Shown: positions 1-9,126 of the stretch, piece by piece | How the letters are laid out: every line of letters starts with the position of its first letter | Numbering within the stretch: position 1 is the stretch's first letter | NCBI GenBank assembly: GCA_027487905.1 | Contig: JAIYCR010000020.1 | Coordinates: forward strand, 1-64,000 | Length of the DNA stretch: 64,000 nucleotides | Direction: 5' to 3' | From: Rubrivivax sp. | GTDB taxonomy: Bacteria; Pseudomonadota; Gammaproteobacteria; Burkholderiales; Burkholderiaceae_C | Made by a program: the position numbers and the translations under genes | Notes under the pieces: model-generated | What the model was told of the DNA's origin: nothing | Seen by the model: only the letters and a program-made list of their open reading frames with translations | Databases searched by the model: none

Positions 1-955
1 ACTCGGCGCTTTGCTTGACGGTGCCGGTGAGCTGCTCCATGGAGCTGGCCGCCTGCTGCAGGTTGGAGGCCGTCTGCTCGGTGCGGTTGGACAGGTCGGC
101 GTTGCCGCTGGCGATCTCGGTGCTGGCGGTGGAGATGCTGCCCGCGCTCTGGCTGATGGAGCCGAGCACGCCACTGAGCTTGAGCCGCATCGACTCGACC
201 GAGCGCAGCAGATCCGCGGTTTCGTCTCGACCGTGGACCACCAGGGCCTGCGACAGGTCGCCGGCGGCGATGCGCTCGGTGGCCGCCACGGCCTCGCCCA
301 GCGGCCGCACGATGGAGCGCACCAGCGCCACGCCCAGCAGCGAGCTGAGCGCCAGGCAGACCAGCGCGACGGCGATGATGGCCGCCAGTTCGGCCTTGGC
401 CTGCGCGATGTGTTCATCGCCCAGATCGCGGGCGCGGTCGACCTGGTAGGTCGCATGCTGGCGGGAGACCTCCAGGTATTCCTTGGAGACCTTGGCGAAG
501 CTGCCCTGGCCGAGCGCCAGCGCGGACGCATGGTCGCCCGCTTCGATGGCCTTGCGCACCGCATCGCGTTCGGCGAGCCAGCGGCCGCGCACCTCGCCCA
601 GCTGCTTGCCCAGTTCAAGGCCGCGCGGGCTGGACTCGATGGCCTGGAAGCGCTTCTGCACCTCGGTGGTGTCCGCGGAGATGGCCAGCGTGGCTTCCTT
701 GGTCGCCGGATAGACGGCCGAGTCCGATGCCAGCGCGGCGGCCTGCCAGCGGGCCACCGCTTCACGGACGTTGGCGTCCCAGCGCTGGGACAGCGCGATG
801 CGCTCGACCTGGCTGACGCTCAGCGTGCGCAGGTCGCCGCTGATGTCGACGACCGTGTAGACGGCCATGCCGGCAACGGCCACCAGCATGGTGATCAGTC
901 CGCCGATGACGATCGTGGCCCTGCGGGCGATGGTGAATCGGGTCATCCAGTTCAT
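1..955 (-). CDS. Methyl-accepting chemotaxis protein (3' end beyond window)
   Basis: An inner-membrane chemoreceptor that senses ligand in the periplasm and controls CheA. Read from ATG at 955, the protein opens with a short basic segment and a hydrophobic helix (about residues 12-35). A helical periplasmic domain of about 150 residues follows, then a second membrane helix near 190-210 and a HAMP domain ending in a segment that includes VAATERIAAGDLSQ. The start of the signalling coiled coil follows (SGNADLSNRTEQTASNLQQ, typical of Tar/Tsr-like MCPs of Burkholderiales). The rest of the signalling hairpin and the stop lie off the left edge. It sits 63 bases after cheA in the same orientation, so it is probably the fourth visible gene of the che operon. 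The ligand cannot be told from the sequence. Confidence 0.93.
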   Translation of the reverse strand, partial: MNWMTRFTIARRATIVIGGLITMLVAVAGMAVYTVVDISGDLRTLSVSQVERIALSQRWDANVREAVARWQAAALASDSAVYPATKEATLAISADTTEVQKRFQAIESSPRGLELGKQLGEVRGRWLAERDAVRKAIEAGDHASALALGQGSFAKVSKEYLEVSRQHATYQVDRARDLGDEHIAQAKAELAAIIAVALVCLALSSLLGVALVRSIVRPLGEAVAATERIAAGDLSQALVVHGRDETADLLRSVESMRLKLSGVLGSISQSAGSISTASTEIASGNADLSNRTEQTASNLQQAASSMEQLTGTVKQSAE

Positions 956-1018
956 GGGGTGCCTATCGGTGTTCGGAGAAACGACGGCCCGGTCCGGACC
1001 GCGGGAGTGCGGGGAACT

Positions 1019-3202
1019 TCAATGGCGGGAACGGCGCACGAGGCTGCCCACGTCCAGGATGAGCGCGACGCGGCCGTCGCCCAGGATGGTGGCGCCCGAG
1101 ACGTCGTCCACCTTGCGGTAGTTGGCCTCCAGGTTCTTCACCACCACCTGCTGCTGGCCGAGCAGTTCGTCCACCAGCAGCGCGACGCGGCCGCCCTCGG
1201 CTTCGGCCACGACCATGATGGAGCTCACGTTCTCGAAGTCGAAGCGCGGCACGCTGAACACCTGCTCGAGTTCGAGCACCGGCATGTATTCGTCGCGCAC
1301 CTCCACCACGCGGCCGGAGCCGCCGATGGTCTTGATCATTCCGTCCTGGACCTGGAAGCTCTCCACCACGCTGGACAGCGGCAGGATGTAGACCTCCTCG
1401 CCCACGCCCACGCTCATGCCGTCCATGATGGCCAGCGTCAGCGGCAGGCGCACCTTCACGCTCATGCCGTAGCCCTCGGCGGAGTCGATCTCCACCGTGC
1501 CGCCGAGCGCGGTGATGTTCTTCTTCACCACGTCCATGCCCACGCCGCGGCCGGACACGTCGGTGACGATGTCGGCGGTGCTGAAGCCAGGGGCGAAGAT
1601 CAGCCCCCAGACCTCGGCGTCGGTCATCGAGTCGGGTGCGTCGATGCCCTTCTCGCGGGCCTTGCGGATGAGCCTGTCGCGCGACAGGCCCTTGCCGTCG
1701 TCACGCACCTCGATGACGATGCTGCCGCCCTGGTGGCTCGCACTCAGGGTGATGGTGCCCTGCTCGGCCTTGCCGCGCGCCAGACGCTCGGCGGGCAGCT
1801 CGATGCCGTGGTCGCAGGAATTGCGCACCAGGTGGGTGAGCGGGTCGGTGATCTTCTCCACCAGGCCCTTGTCGAGTTCGGTGGCCTCGCCCTGGGTGAC
1901 GAAGTCGACCTTCTTGCCCAGCTTGGCCGCCAGGTCGCGCAGCATGCGCGGGAAGCGATTGAAGACGACCGACATCGGAATCATGCGGATGGACATCACC
2001 GATTCCTGCAGGTCGCGCGTGTTGCGCTCCAGGTCGGCCAGGCCGGCGGCCATCTGCTGGTAGAGCGCCGGGTCCACGCCCTTGCTGTTCTGCGCGAGCA
2101 TGGCCTGGGTGATCACCAGCTCGCCCACCAGGTTGATCAGCTGGTCCACCTTCTCGACCGACACCCGCAGGGTGGTGTTCTCCACGCTGCCGGCCGCGGG
2201 CTTGTCGCCGCGGGCTGCGGCGGCCGGCTTGCTCGGGCTGGCGGCACTGGCCGCGCGGGGGGCGGCGGCGGCAGCCGCGTCGGCCGTGGGGGCCGCGGCC
2301 GCCGGGCCTGCGCCAGCGGCGGACGGTGCGCCCGGCGCGTTGTCGAAGAAGCCATAGCCCAGGTCGGAGTCGACAGGCTCCGGCGGGGGCGCACCGGGCG
2401 CCCCGTCGTGGAAGCCGTATCCCGGCGTGATGGGCTGCAGCAGGATCTCCTCCCTGGACACATGGAAGCCGAACAGGTCGATCAGGTCGTTGTCGCTGCT
2501 GCGGGTGGTGATCTTGAAGCGGCGGATGCCATCGGCGGCGATCCCGTTGTCCAGCGGCTCGATCTGCCCGAGGTCGGTGATTTCCTTGAAGAGGTCGATG
2601 AGGTTGTCCGCGCGGCTGACGTCGGCCAGGGGGCCCACCCGCAGCTCGAGCACGCGGGCAGCGTCAGGGTCGGGCGTCACGGCAGCCGCTGCAGCGGGGG
2701 CGGCAGCGACTTTCTCCACGGCAGGCGCGCCAGCGGGTGCTGCTGCGGCGCTTCTCGCCGTCGGGCGCGCGGCAGCCACCTGGCCGCTGACCTGGGCGCG
2801 GATGGTGGCCAGCAGCTCGGAGGTGTCCACCGCCGCCTCGCCGGAACCCTGGTGCCGGCCGAGCTGCGCCTTCAGGGCGTCGCCCGACTGCAGCAGCACG
2901 TCCACCATGGCCGAGGTGGGCTCCAGCTCGTGGCGTCGCAGCTTGTCCAGCAGCGTCTCCATCTGGTGGGTCAGCTCGGCCACGTCGGCGAAGCCGAAGG
3001 TGGCCGCGCCGCCCTTGATCGAGTGGGCGCAGCGGAAGATGGCGTTCAGCGCCTCGTCGTCGGCCGCCTCCACGTCCAGGTTCAGCAGCAGCTGCTCCAT
3101 CTGGTCGAGGTTCTCCCCGGCCTCCTCGAAGAAGACCTGGTAGAACTGGCTGAGGTCGATGCCGGCGCCTCCGTGGGCGTTGTCGGTACTCGGGTCGGGC
3201 AT
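1019..3202 (-). CDS. cheA: Chemotaxis histidine kinase CheA
   Basis: CheA autophosphorylates and passes phosphate to CheY and CheB. The 727-residue protein begins with an Hpt (P1) domain whose phospho-histidine is His60 in RCAHSIKGGAATFG. A long Ala/Pro-rich linker follows. Then come the P3 dimerisation helices (VDQLINLVGELVITQAML), the ATPase domain (N box HLVRNSCDHGIE, G1 box VRDDGKGL, G2 box GRGVGMDVV) and a C-terminal CheW-like P5 domain. The ATG at 3202 is chosen because it precedes the Hpt helix directly and lies 62 bases after cheY; the same frame is open upstream but reads through cheY in a non-native phase. An oddity is a duplicated aromatic/Gly motif in the linker, GYGFHDGAPGAP and GYGFFDNAPGAP, about 20 residues apart. 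Confidence 0.97.
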   Translation of the reverse strand: MPDPSTDNAHGGAGIDLSQFYQVFFEEAGENLDQMEQLLLNLDVEAADDEALNAIFRCAHSIKGGAATFGFADVAELTHQMETLLDKLRRHELEPTSAMVDVLLQSGDALKAQLGRHQGSGEAAVDTSELLATIRAQVSGQVAAARPTARSAAAAPAGAPAVEKVAAAPAAAAAVTPDPDAARVLELRVGPLADVSRADNLIDLFKEITDLGQIEPLDNGIAADGIRRFKITTRSSDNDLIDLFGFHVSREEILLQPITPGYGFHDGAPGAPPPEPVDSDLGYGFFDNAPGAPSAAGAGPAAAAPTADAAAAAAPRAASAASPSKPAAAARGDKPAAGSVENTTLRVSVEKVDQLINLVGELVITQAMLAQNSKGVDPALYQQMAAGLADLERNTRDLQESVMSIRMIPMSVVFNRFPRMLRDLAAKLGKKVDFVTQGEATELDKGLVEKITDPLTHLVRNSCDHGIELPAERLARGKAEQGTITLSASHQGGSIVIEVRDDGKGLSRDRLIRKAREKGIDAPDSMTDAEVWGLIFAPGFSTADIVTDVSGRGVGMDVVKKNITALGGTVEIDSAEGYGMSVKVRLPLTLAIMDGMSVGVGEEVYILPLSSVVESFQVQDGMIKTIGGSGRVVEVRDEYMPVLELEQVFSVPRFDFENVSSIMVVAEAEGGRVALLVDELLGQQQVVVKNLEANYRKVDDVSGATILGDGRVALILDVGSLVRRSRH

Positions 3203-3264
3203 GGGCGGGCTCCGTCGGTGCGGTGTTCGGTTCGTCGCTTGGAAGGCTTGGCGGGCGTGTCCGC

Positions 3265-3639
3265 TCAGCGGATGACCTTCTTGATGACCTCGAGCAGCTT
3301 GGCCGGGTCGAAGGGCTTGACCAGCCAACCCGTGGCGCCGGCGGTGCGGCCGGCCTGCTTCATCTGGTCGCTCGACTCGGTGGTCAGGATCAGGATGGGC
3401 GTGGCCTTGAACTTGGGGTTCTCGCGCAGCTTCTTCGTCAGCCCGATGCCGTCCATGCGGGGCATGTTCTGGTCGGTGAGCACGAGGTCGAAGTCGCGGC
3501 TGTTCGCCTTCTCGAAGGCGTCCTGGCCGTCCACCGCCTCGACCACCGTGTAGCCGGCGCTCTTCAGGGTGAACGAGACCATCTGGCGCATGGAGGCGGA
3601 GTCGTCGACGGCAAGAATGGAATGCATGGTGGGCTCCAC
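3265..3639 (-). CDS. cheY: Chemotaxis response regulator CheY
   Basis: A single-domain receiver of 124 residues that carries the signal from CheA to the flagellar motor. The acidic pocket (Asp12, Asp13), the phosphorylated Asp56 in LVLTDQNMPRMDG, Thr86/87 and Lys108 in the WLVKPFDP loop are all present. Translation may start at the ATG at 3639 or at the internal Met5 (MHSILAVDDS), which leaves less extra sequence before the first strand. It lies 3 bases after the CheZ-like gene and 62 bases before cheA, consistent with one operon. Confidence 0.96.
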   Translation of the reverse strand: MEPTMHSILAVDDSASMRQMVSFTLKSAGYTVVEAVDGQDAFEKANSRDFDLVLTDQNMPRMDGIGLTKKLRENPKFKATPILILTTESSDQMKQAGRTAGATGWLVKPFDPAKLLEVIKKVIR

Positions 3640-3642
3640 AGG

Positions 3643-4116
3643 TCAGAACAGTTCGACGGACCCGGCGTCCATCTCGGCTTGGGTGACGGGGTTGGGGCGA
3701 AGCGGGGCGGCCTCGACGACCGTCTCTCCGTCTTCGTCGTCCCCCATGGCCTCGCGGGCCAGCAGGTCGGCTCCGTTGCGAAGCCGGCGGTGGGTATGCG
3801 CAATCAGCTGCGAGGCCATGTCCTGGAACTGCAGCGAGGTGACCGCGCCGCCCATCTCCTGCAGCGCGGCATCCAGCGCCGAGGCGTCGTCCAGGCCGGG
3901 CCGCAGCGCCTGCAGGTGGTCCATGGCGGCGTAGAAGCGCTGCATCAGGCCGTCGCTGGCGTCCTGCAGCAGCGTCTGCAGCCGCTCCAGGTCGTTGCTG
4001 GCGATCATCAGGTGGTCCTGCAGATCGGCCGCCGTGGCCAGGGCGAAGGCCGGCGGGGCGGCGCAGCGTTCGTCGTCGGGGTCCGGGGGGCCGGCTGGGG
4101 CCTGGTCGTCGGGCAT
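3643..4116 (-). CDS. cheZ: CheZ-like CheY-P phosphatase
   Basis: A protein of 157 residues, shorter than the 214-residue E. coli CheZ. What I see is a long helical hairpin (about 30-122) containing LQFQDMASQLIAHT. Its Asp99 and Gln103 are spaced like the catalytic Asp and Gln of CheZ (QDFQDLTGQV in E. coli). The C-terminus, TQAEMDAGSVELF, resembles the CheY-binding tail of CheZ. From family knowledge this would speed dephosphorylation of CheY-P. The start at 4116 is the first ATG after the divergent intergenic region and gives a Pro/Asp-rich N-terminus; an upstream extension would enter the promoter region. It is immediately followed by cheY. The assignment rests on these short motifs and the neighbourhood. 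Confidence 0.8.
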   Translation of the reverse strand: MPDDQAPAGPPDPDDERCAAPPAFALATAADLQDHLMIASNDLERLQTLLQDASDGLMQRFYAAMDHLQALRPGLDDASALDAALQEMGGAVTSLQFQDMASQLIAHTHRRLRNGADLLAREAMGDDEDGETVVEAAPLRPNPVTQAEMDAGSVELF

Positions 4117-4310
4117 CGCGTCTCCGGTGGATGGGGCGCGCCAGGGGCATGCGGCCCCCTCGCGAGTTGATGGAGCGGATTCTTTGGCGGCTGCTGGCGG
4201 GCGCATCGGCGGATGACGGGTCGAAAGCCCGTGCATTTCGCCGGCGGGGCAGCCCTTCAGACCGAGCCCGCATGGCCGACCCCCGAGAGGGCGCGGGCAT
4301 ACTCGCCGCC

Positions 4311-5462
4311 ATGCCGGCCCCGCTGTCCGAGCGCCGCCTGTCGGTGCTTCACCTCGAAGACTCACCGCTCGACCACGAACTCACCGTGGCGCACCTGCGC
4401 CGTGGCGGCCTGCAGGCGGCGGTGGTGCGGGTGGAGTCGGAGGCCGAGTTCCGCCTGGCCCTGCAGCAGCAGCCCTGGGACGCGGTGATCTCCGACTACA
4501 ACCTGCCGGGCTATTCCGGCCTGCAGGCGCTGGACCTGGTGCGCGCCGGCGGGCTGGACCTGCCCTTCGTGCTGTTGTCCGGCGAGATCGGCGAGGACGC
4601 GGCGGTGGCCGCCATGCGCAATGGCGCCAGCGACTACCTGCTGAAGAACAACCTCGCACGGCTGGTGCCCTCGCTGCTGCATGCCATCGAGGCGGCCGAG
4701 ACGCGGCGCGCCCGCCGCCAGGCCGACCTCGACCTGCAGACGTCCAAGCAGCGCCTGCACGAACTCGCCCAGCACCTGCAGAGCAGCATCGAGATGGAGC
4801 GTGCGGCCATTGCCCGCGAGATCCACGACGACGTGGGCGGCTCGCTCACCGCCTTGAAGTTCGACCTCGCCTGGATTTCCCGTCACAGCGGCTCGCCCGA
4901 GGTGCAGGCCCGGGTGCAGGCGGCGCTGGAGACGGTGCGCCTGGCCATCGAATCGAGCCAGCGGATCATGCACAACCTGCGCCCGGCCATCCTCGAACAG
5001 GGCCTGGTGGCGGCACTGCAGTGGATGTGCCAGCGCTTCGAGCGGCGCACCGGCGTGCACTGCGACCTCATCACCCCGCGTCAGGTGTTCGAGCTGCCCG
5101 CCGGCGTGCCGCTGGTGGCCTACCGGGCCGCCCAGGAGGCGCTGACCAACGTGACCAAGCATGCGCAGGCCACGCAGGTGCGGGTGGACCTGTCGCTGGC
5201 GGCAGGCGTGCTGTCGCTGGAGGTGTCCGACAACGGCCGGGGCATCACCGCGGACGATCTGGCCAAGGTCAAGAGCTTCGGCATCCGCGGCCTGCAGGAA
5301 CGCGCCCGCACGGTGGGCGGCTGGGTGGAGCTCAGCAGCAGCCCGCGGGGCAGCACGATGATCCTGTCGGTGCCCTTGACCGAAGCGTCGGCTGCGGCCA
5401 CCGACGGCGCGATGGACGAAGACCAGGACGGGTTCGACCCGACCGGCTGGGGGAACATGTGA
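4311..5462 (+). CDS. Receiver-linked NarX-type sensor histidine kinase
   Basis: A soluble hybrid kinase of 383 residues. Residues 10-125 form an N-terminal receiver (phospho-Asp62 in SDYNLPGYSG; the usual Lys in the LKNN region). A coiled coil is followed by a HisKA_3 dimerisation domain with His172 in REIHDDVGGSLTALK. The HATPase domain has AQEALTNVTKHAQA, VSDNGRGI and FGIRGLQERA. There are no membrane segments. The stop overlaps the GTG start of the next gene by four bases, so the pair is co-translated; the next gene is its likely regulator. The start at 4311 puts the receiver strand near the N-terminus; ATG 4272 is an alternative giving 13 more residues. The input signal is unknown. An N-terminal receiver suggests control by another kinase, which is inference. 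Confidence 0.92.
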   Translation: MPAPLSERRLSVLHLEDSPLDHELTVAHLRRGGLQAAVVRVESEAEFRLALQQQPWDAVISDYNLPGYSGLQALDLVRAGGLDLPFVLLSGEIGEDAAVAAMRNGASDYLLKNNLARLVPSLLHAIEAAETRRARRQADLDLQTSKQRLHELAQHLQSSIEMERAAIAREIHDDVGGSLTALKFDLAWISRHSGSPEVQARVQAALETVRLAIESSQRIMHNLRPAILEQGLVAALQWMCQRFERRTGVHCDLITPRQVFELPAGVPLVAYRAAQEALTNVTKHAQATQVRVDLSLAAGVLSLEVSDNGRGITADDLAKVKSFGIRGLQERARTVGGWVELSSSPRGSTMILSVPLTEASAAATDGAMDEDQDGFDPTGWGNM

Positions 5463-6097
5463 TCAAGGTCATCTTGTGCGACGACCACGCACTCATTCGC
5501 CGCGGCATCCGCGACACGCTCTCGGATGCGCCGGACATCCAGGTGGTGGGCGAGGCCGGCGACTACGGCGAGCTGCGCAGCCTGCTGCGCGGCGCCTCCT
5601 GCGACGTGCTGGTGCTGGACATCAACATGCCAGGTCGCAGCGGACTGGACGTGCTGCACGCGCTGAAGGACGAGGGCTCGACGATGCGGGTGCTGGTCGT
5701 CTCCATGTACCCCGAGGATCAATACGCCATCCGCGCGCTGCGGGCCGGTGCCTTCGGCTATGTCAACAAGGGCGGTGACCCGGCGCTGCTGGTCTCGGCG
5801 GTGAGGACGGTCTCGCAGGGTCGCAAGTACGTGACGCCGGAGATCGCGCAGATGCTGGTGGAAAGCCTCACCGCCCCGGCCAGCGAGGCGGCGCACGACA
5901 AGCTTTCCGACCGCGAGCTGCAGACGCTGGTGATGATCGCCTCGGGCAAGCGCCTGTCCGACATCGCCGAGGAGCTCAAGCTCAGCCCCAAGACGGTCAG
6001 CGTCTATCGAGCGCGCGTGCTGGAGAAGCTCACGCTGACCAACAACTCGGAGCTCACCGTCTACGCCATCCGCAACGGCCTGGTGGGCAACGGATGA
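5459..6097 (+). CDS. NarL/FixJ-type response regulator
   Basis: A DNA-binding regulator of 212 residues that starts with GTG inside the kinase stop codon. The receiver (1-120) has Asp8/Asp9, phospho-Asp54 in LVLDINMPGRSG and a lysine in GYVNKGG. The C-terminal LuxR-type HTH (about 145-200) shows LSDRELQTLVMIASGKR and LSPKTVSVYRARVLEKL. It pairs with the upstream kinase. Its stop overlaps the start of lolC by four bases, so the two-component genes and the lipoprotein-release genes may share an mRNA. Confidence 0.94.
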   Translation: MIKVILCDDHALIRRGIRDTLSDAPDIQVVGEAGDYGELRSLLRGASCDVLVLDINMPGRSGLDVLHALKDEGSTMRVLVVSMYPEDQYAIRALRAGAFGYVNKGGDPALLVSAVRTVSQGRKYVTPEIAQMLVESLTAPASEAAHDKLSDRELQTLVMIASGKRLSDIAEELKLSPKTVSVYRARVLEKLTLTNNSELTVYAIRNGLVGNG

Positions 6098-7351
6098 ACA
6101 CGCCCTTCGAATGGCAGATCGGCTGGCGCTACACCCGTGCCGGCCGATCCGGGCGCCGCAACGGCTTCATCAGCTTCATCTCGGCGGTGTCCATGCTGGG
6201 CATCGCGCTGGGCGTGGCCGCGCTCATCATCGTGCTCAGCGTGATGAACGGCTTCCAGAAGGAGGTGCGCGATCGCATGCTGTCCATCGTCGCGCATGTG
6301 GAGATCTTCGGCTCGGCCGCGGCCGATGCCACCGCGCCCTTCGACTGGCGGGCGGTGGCTGGCGTGGCCACCGCCCGGCCGGACGTGCTGGCCGCCGCCC
6401 CCTTCGTGGCCGCCCAGGCGCTGGTGGCGCGCGGCGAGGACATGCGCGGCGCGGTCATCCGCGGCGTCGACCCACCGGCCGAGGCGGGCATCACCGACAT
6501 CGCGCGGCAACTGCGCGACGGCGCCTTCGCGCGGCTGGTGCCCGGCGAATGGGGCGTGGTGGTGGGCGTGCAGCTGGCCCGCGACCTGGGCGTGCGCGAG
6601 GGCGAGCGCATCACCATCGTCTCGCCCGGTGGCCAGGTGACGCCCGCCGGCGTGGTGCCCCGTCTCAAGCAGGTGACGGTGGTGGGCACCTTCGACAGCG
6701 GCCACTACGAATACGACAGCGCGCTGGTGATGATGCATGTGGAAGACGCCGCGCGGCTCTTCCGCCAGACCGGCCCGAGCGGCGTGCAGCTGCGCCTGGC
6801 CGACCTGCACCAGGCCCGGCGTGTGGCCGCGGAGCTTGCCACCGAGCTCGGCCCCAACGTGGTCGTGCGCGACTGGACCCGCACCAACCGCGCCTGGTAT
6901 GACGCGGTGCAGCTGGAGAAGCGGCTGATGTTCATCATCCTCACGCTCATCGTCGCGGTGGCGGCCTTCAACCTGGTCAGCACTCTGGTGATGACGGTGA
7001 CTGACAAGCGGGCGGACATCGCCATCCTGCGCACGCTGGGCGCGAGCCCGCGCTCGGTGATGGGCATCTTCATGGTCCAGGGCGCGGCGTCCGGCGTCAT
7101 CGGCACGCTGACCGGCGTGGGCCTGGGGCTGCTGGTGGCCTTCAACGTGGACGTGATCGTCCCGGCCATCGAGCGCCTGTTCCAGACGGCCTTCCTGCCC
7201 GGCAGCATCTACCTGATCACCCGCATGCCCAGCGACCCGCAGGCTGGCGACATCGTGCCGGTGGCGGTCATCTCGCTGGTGCTGGCCTTCCTGGCCACGC
7301 TCTACCCGAGCTGGCGGGCGAGCCGGGTGAACCCGGCGGAGGCGCTTCGCC

Positions 7352-7359
<8 letters not shown>
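6094..7359 (+). CDS. lolC: Lipoprotein-releasing ABC transporter permease LolC/E
   Basis: An inner-membrane subunit of the Lol system, which extracts outer-membrane lipoproteins and hands them to LolA. The 421-residue protein has the family layout: one N-terminal helix ([20 protein letters not shown], about 25-50), a large periplasmic domain, and three C-terminal helices with the FtsX-like motif [19 protein letters not shown]. The start ATG overlaps the stop of the regulator gene (ATGA), and its end overlaps lolD by 8 bases. Only one LolC/E-type gene is visible, so the permease may work as a homodimer (LolF-like). That is inference, because another copy may lie outside the window. Confidence 0.95.
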
Positions 7360-8059
<700 letters not shown>

Positions 8060-8082
8060 AGCCCTCGGCGGTCGCCGCAGGC

Positions 8083-9126
8083 TCAAGTCACCCGCCCGAA
8101 CCACCACACGCTCAAGCCCCCCGCCAGCACCACCAGCAGCGCGCCGGCGGCGGCGAAGAGCGCGCTGACCTCGGTCTCCTTGGTTTCCACCACCAGGCGG
8201 GTGCTCAGGCTCTGGTAGACCTGCTTCAGGTCGGCCGCGGTTCCGGCGTAGAAGTATTCGGCGCGGGTGGCGGCGGCGATGTTCTTGAGGGTGACTTCGT
8301 CCAGCCGCACCCGCATGCTCCAGCCCTCGAAGCCGATGATCTCGCCGTCCTTGGTGCCGATGCCCACCGTGTAGACGCGGATGCCGCGGTCGGCCGCCAT
8401 CTTGGCAGCGTCCATGGGCTCGGGGCCGGTGGTGCGCTGCCCGTCGGTGAGCAGGATCACCGCGGCTGAATTGAAGGAGCCCGGCTCCACCGGCGGCGGG
8501 GGTTTCTTCTGGGCTTCGGGGCTGCCCGGCATCGCACGTGCGCCGGTGATCTGCTGCAGGTCGATGCTGCTGTCCTCGGGGAAGAGGGCCGACAGCGACA
8601 GCACCACGCCGCTGCCGATGGCCGTGCCGCGCTGCAGCTGGAAGCGGTCGATGGCGGCCACCACATCCTCGCGGCTGAGGGTGGGCGGCTGCACGATGGC
8701 GGCGGTGCCGGCGAAGGCGACCACCCCCACCTTCACGTCGCGCGGCAGGTCGGTGAGGAAGGCCTTGGCCGCCTCCTGCGAGGCCACCAGCCGGTTGGGC
8801 TGGACGTCGGCGGCGCGCATGCTGCCCGACACATCCATCGCCAGGATGATGGTCTTCTGGGTGGACGGCAGGCTGACCACCGCGGTGGGCCGGGCCGCGG
8901 CCACCAGCAGCGTGCCCAGCGCGAGCAGCAGCAGCGCGGGCGGCAGGTGCCGGCGCCAGCCGGCATGGCGGCCCATGGCCTCCTTCACCAGGCTCACGGT
9001 GGAGTAGCGCAGCGTGTTCTTCTTGCGCCGCCCGAGCAGCCACAGGTAGGCCAGCACCAAGAGGGGCAGCAGTGCGAGCAGCCACAGCAGCTCGGGCCAG
9101 AGGAAGTTCAAGGGTGTTCGGGTCAT
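8083..9126 (-). CDS. VWA-domain membrane protein (BatA-like)
   Basis: A 347-residue membrane protein with two N-terminal hydrophobic helices (about 10-30 and 60-78), a von Willebrand A domain with a complete MIDAS (DVSGSM at 98-103) and a C-terminal helix (about 318-340). This is the BatA/BatB layout. It ends the operon MoxR, DUF58, VWA, and its start overlaps the DUF58 stop by four bases. In this family the MoxR AAA+ ATPase is thought to act as a chaperone or remodeller on VWA partners. The target here is unknown. Confidence 0.92.
   Translation of the reverse strand: MTRTPLNFLWPELLWLLALLPLLVLAYLWLLGRRKKNTLRYSTVSLVKEAMGRHAGWRRHLPPALLLLALGTLLVAAARPTAVVSLPSTQKTIILAMDVSGSMRAADVQPNRLVASQEAAKAFLTDLPRDVKVGVVAFAGTAAIVQPPTLSREDVVAAIDRFQLQRGTAIGSGVVLSLSALFPEDSSIDLQQITGARAMPGSPEAQKKPPPPVEPGSFNSAAVILLTDGQRTTGPEPMDAAKMAADRGIRVYTVGIGTKDGEIIGFEGWSMRVRLDEVTLKNIAAATRAEYFYAGTAADLKQVYQSLSTRLVVETKETEVSALFAAAGALLVVLAGGLSVWWFGRVT

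Noticed and set aside
11-3553. An open reading frame of over 1100 codons on the plus strand, opposite the MCP, cheA and cheY.
   Set aside because: It is the antisense of well-supported che genes, has repetitive Ala/Arg/His composition and shows no domain; such frames are common in GC-rich DNA.
4117-4310. A sigma-28 (FliA) promoter for the che operon: a GCCGATGC segment on the minus strand.
   Set aside because: It matches only six of eight positions of the -10 block, and no TAAA-type -35 lies at the correct distance.
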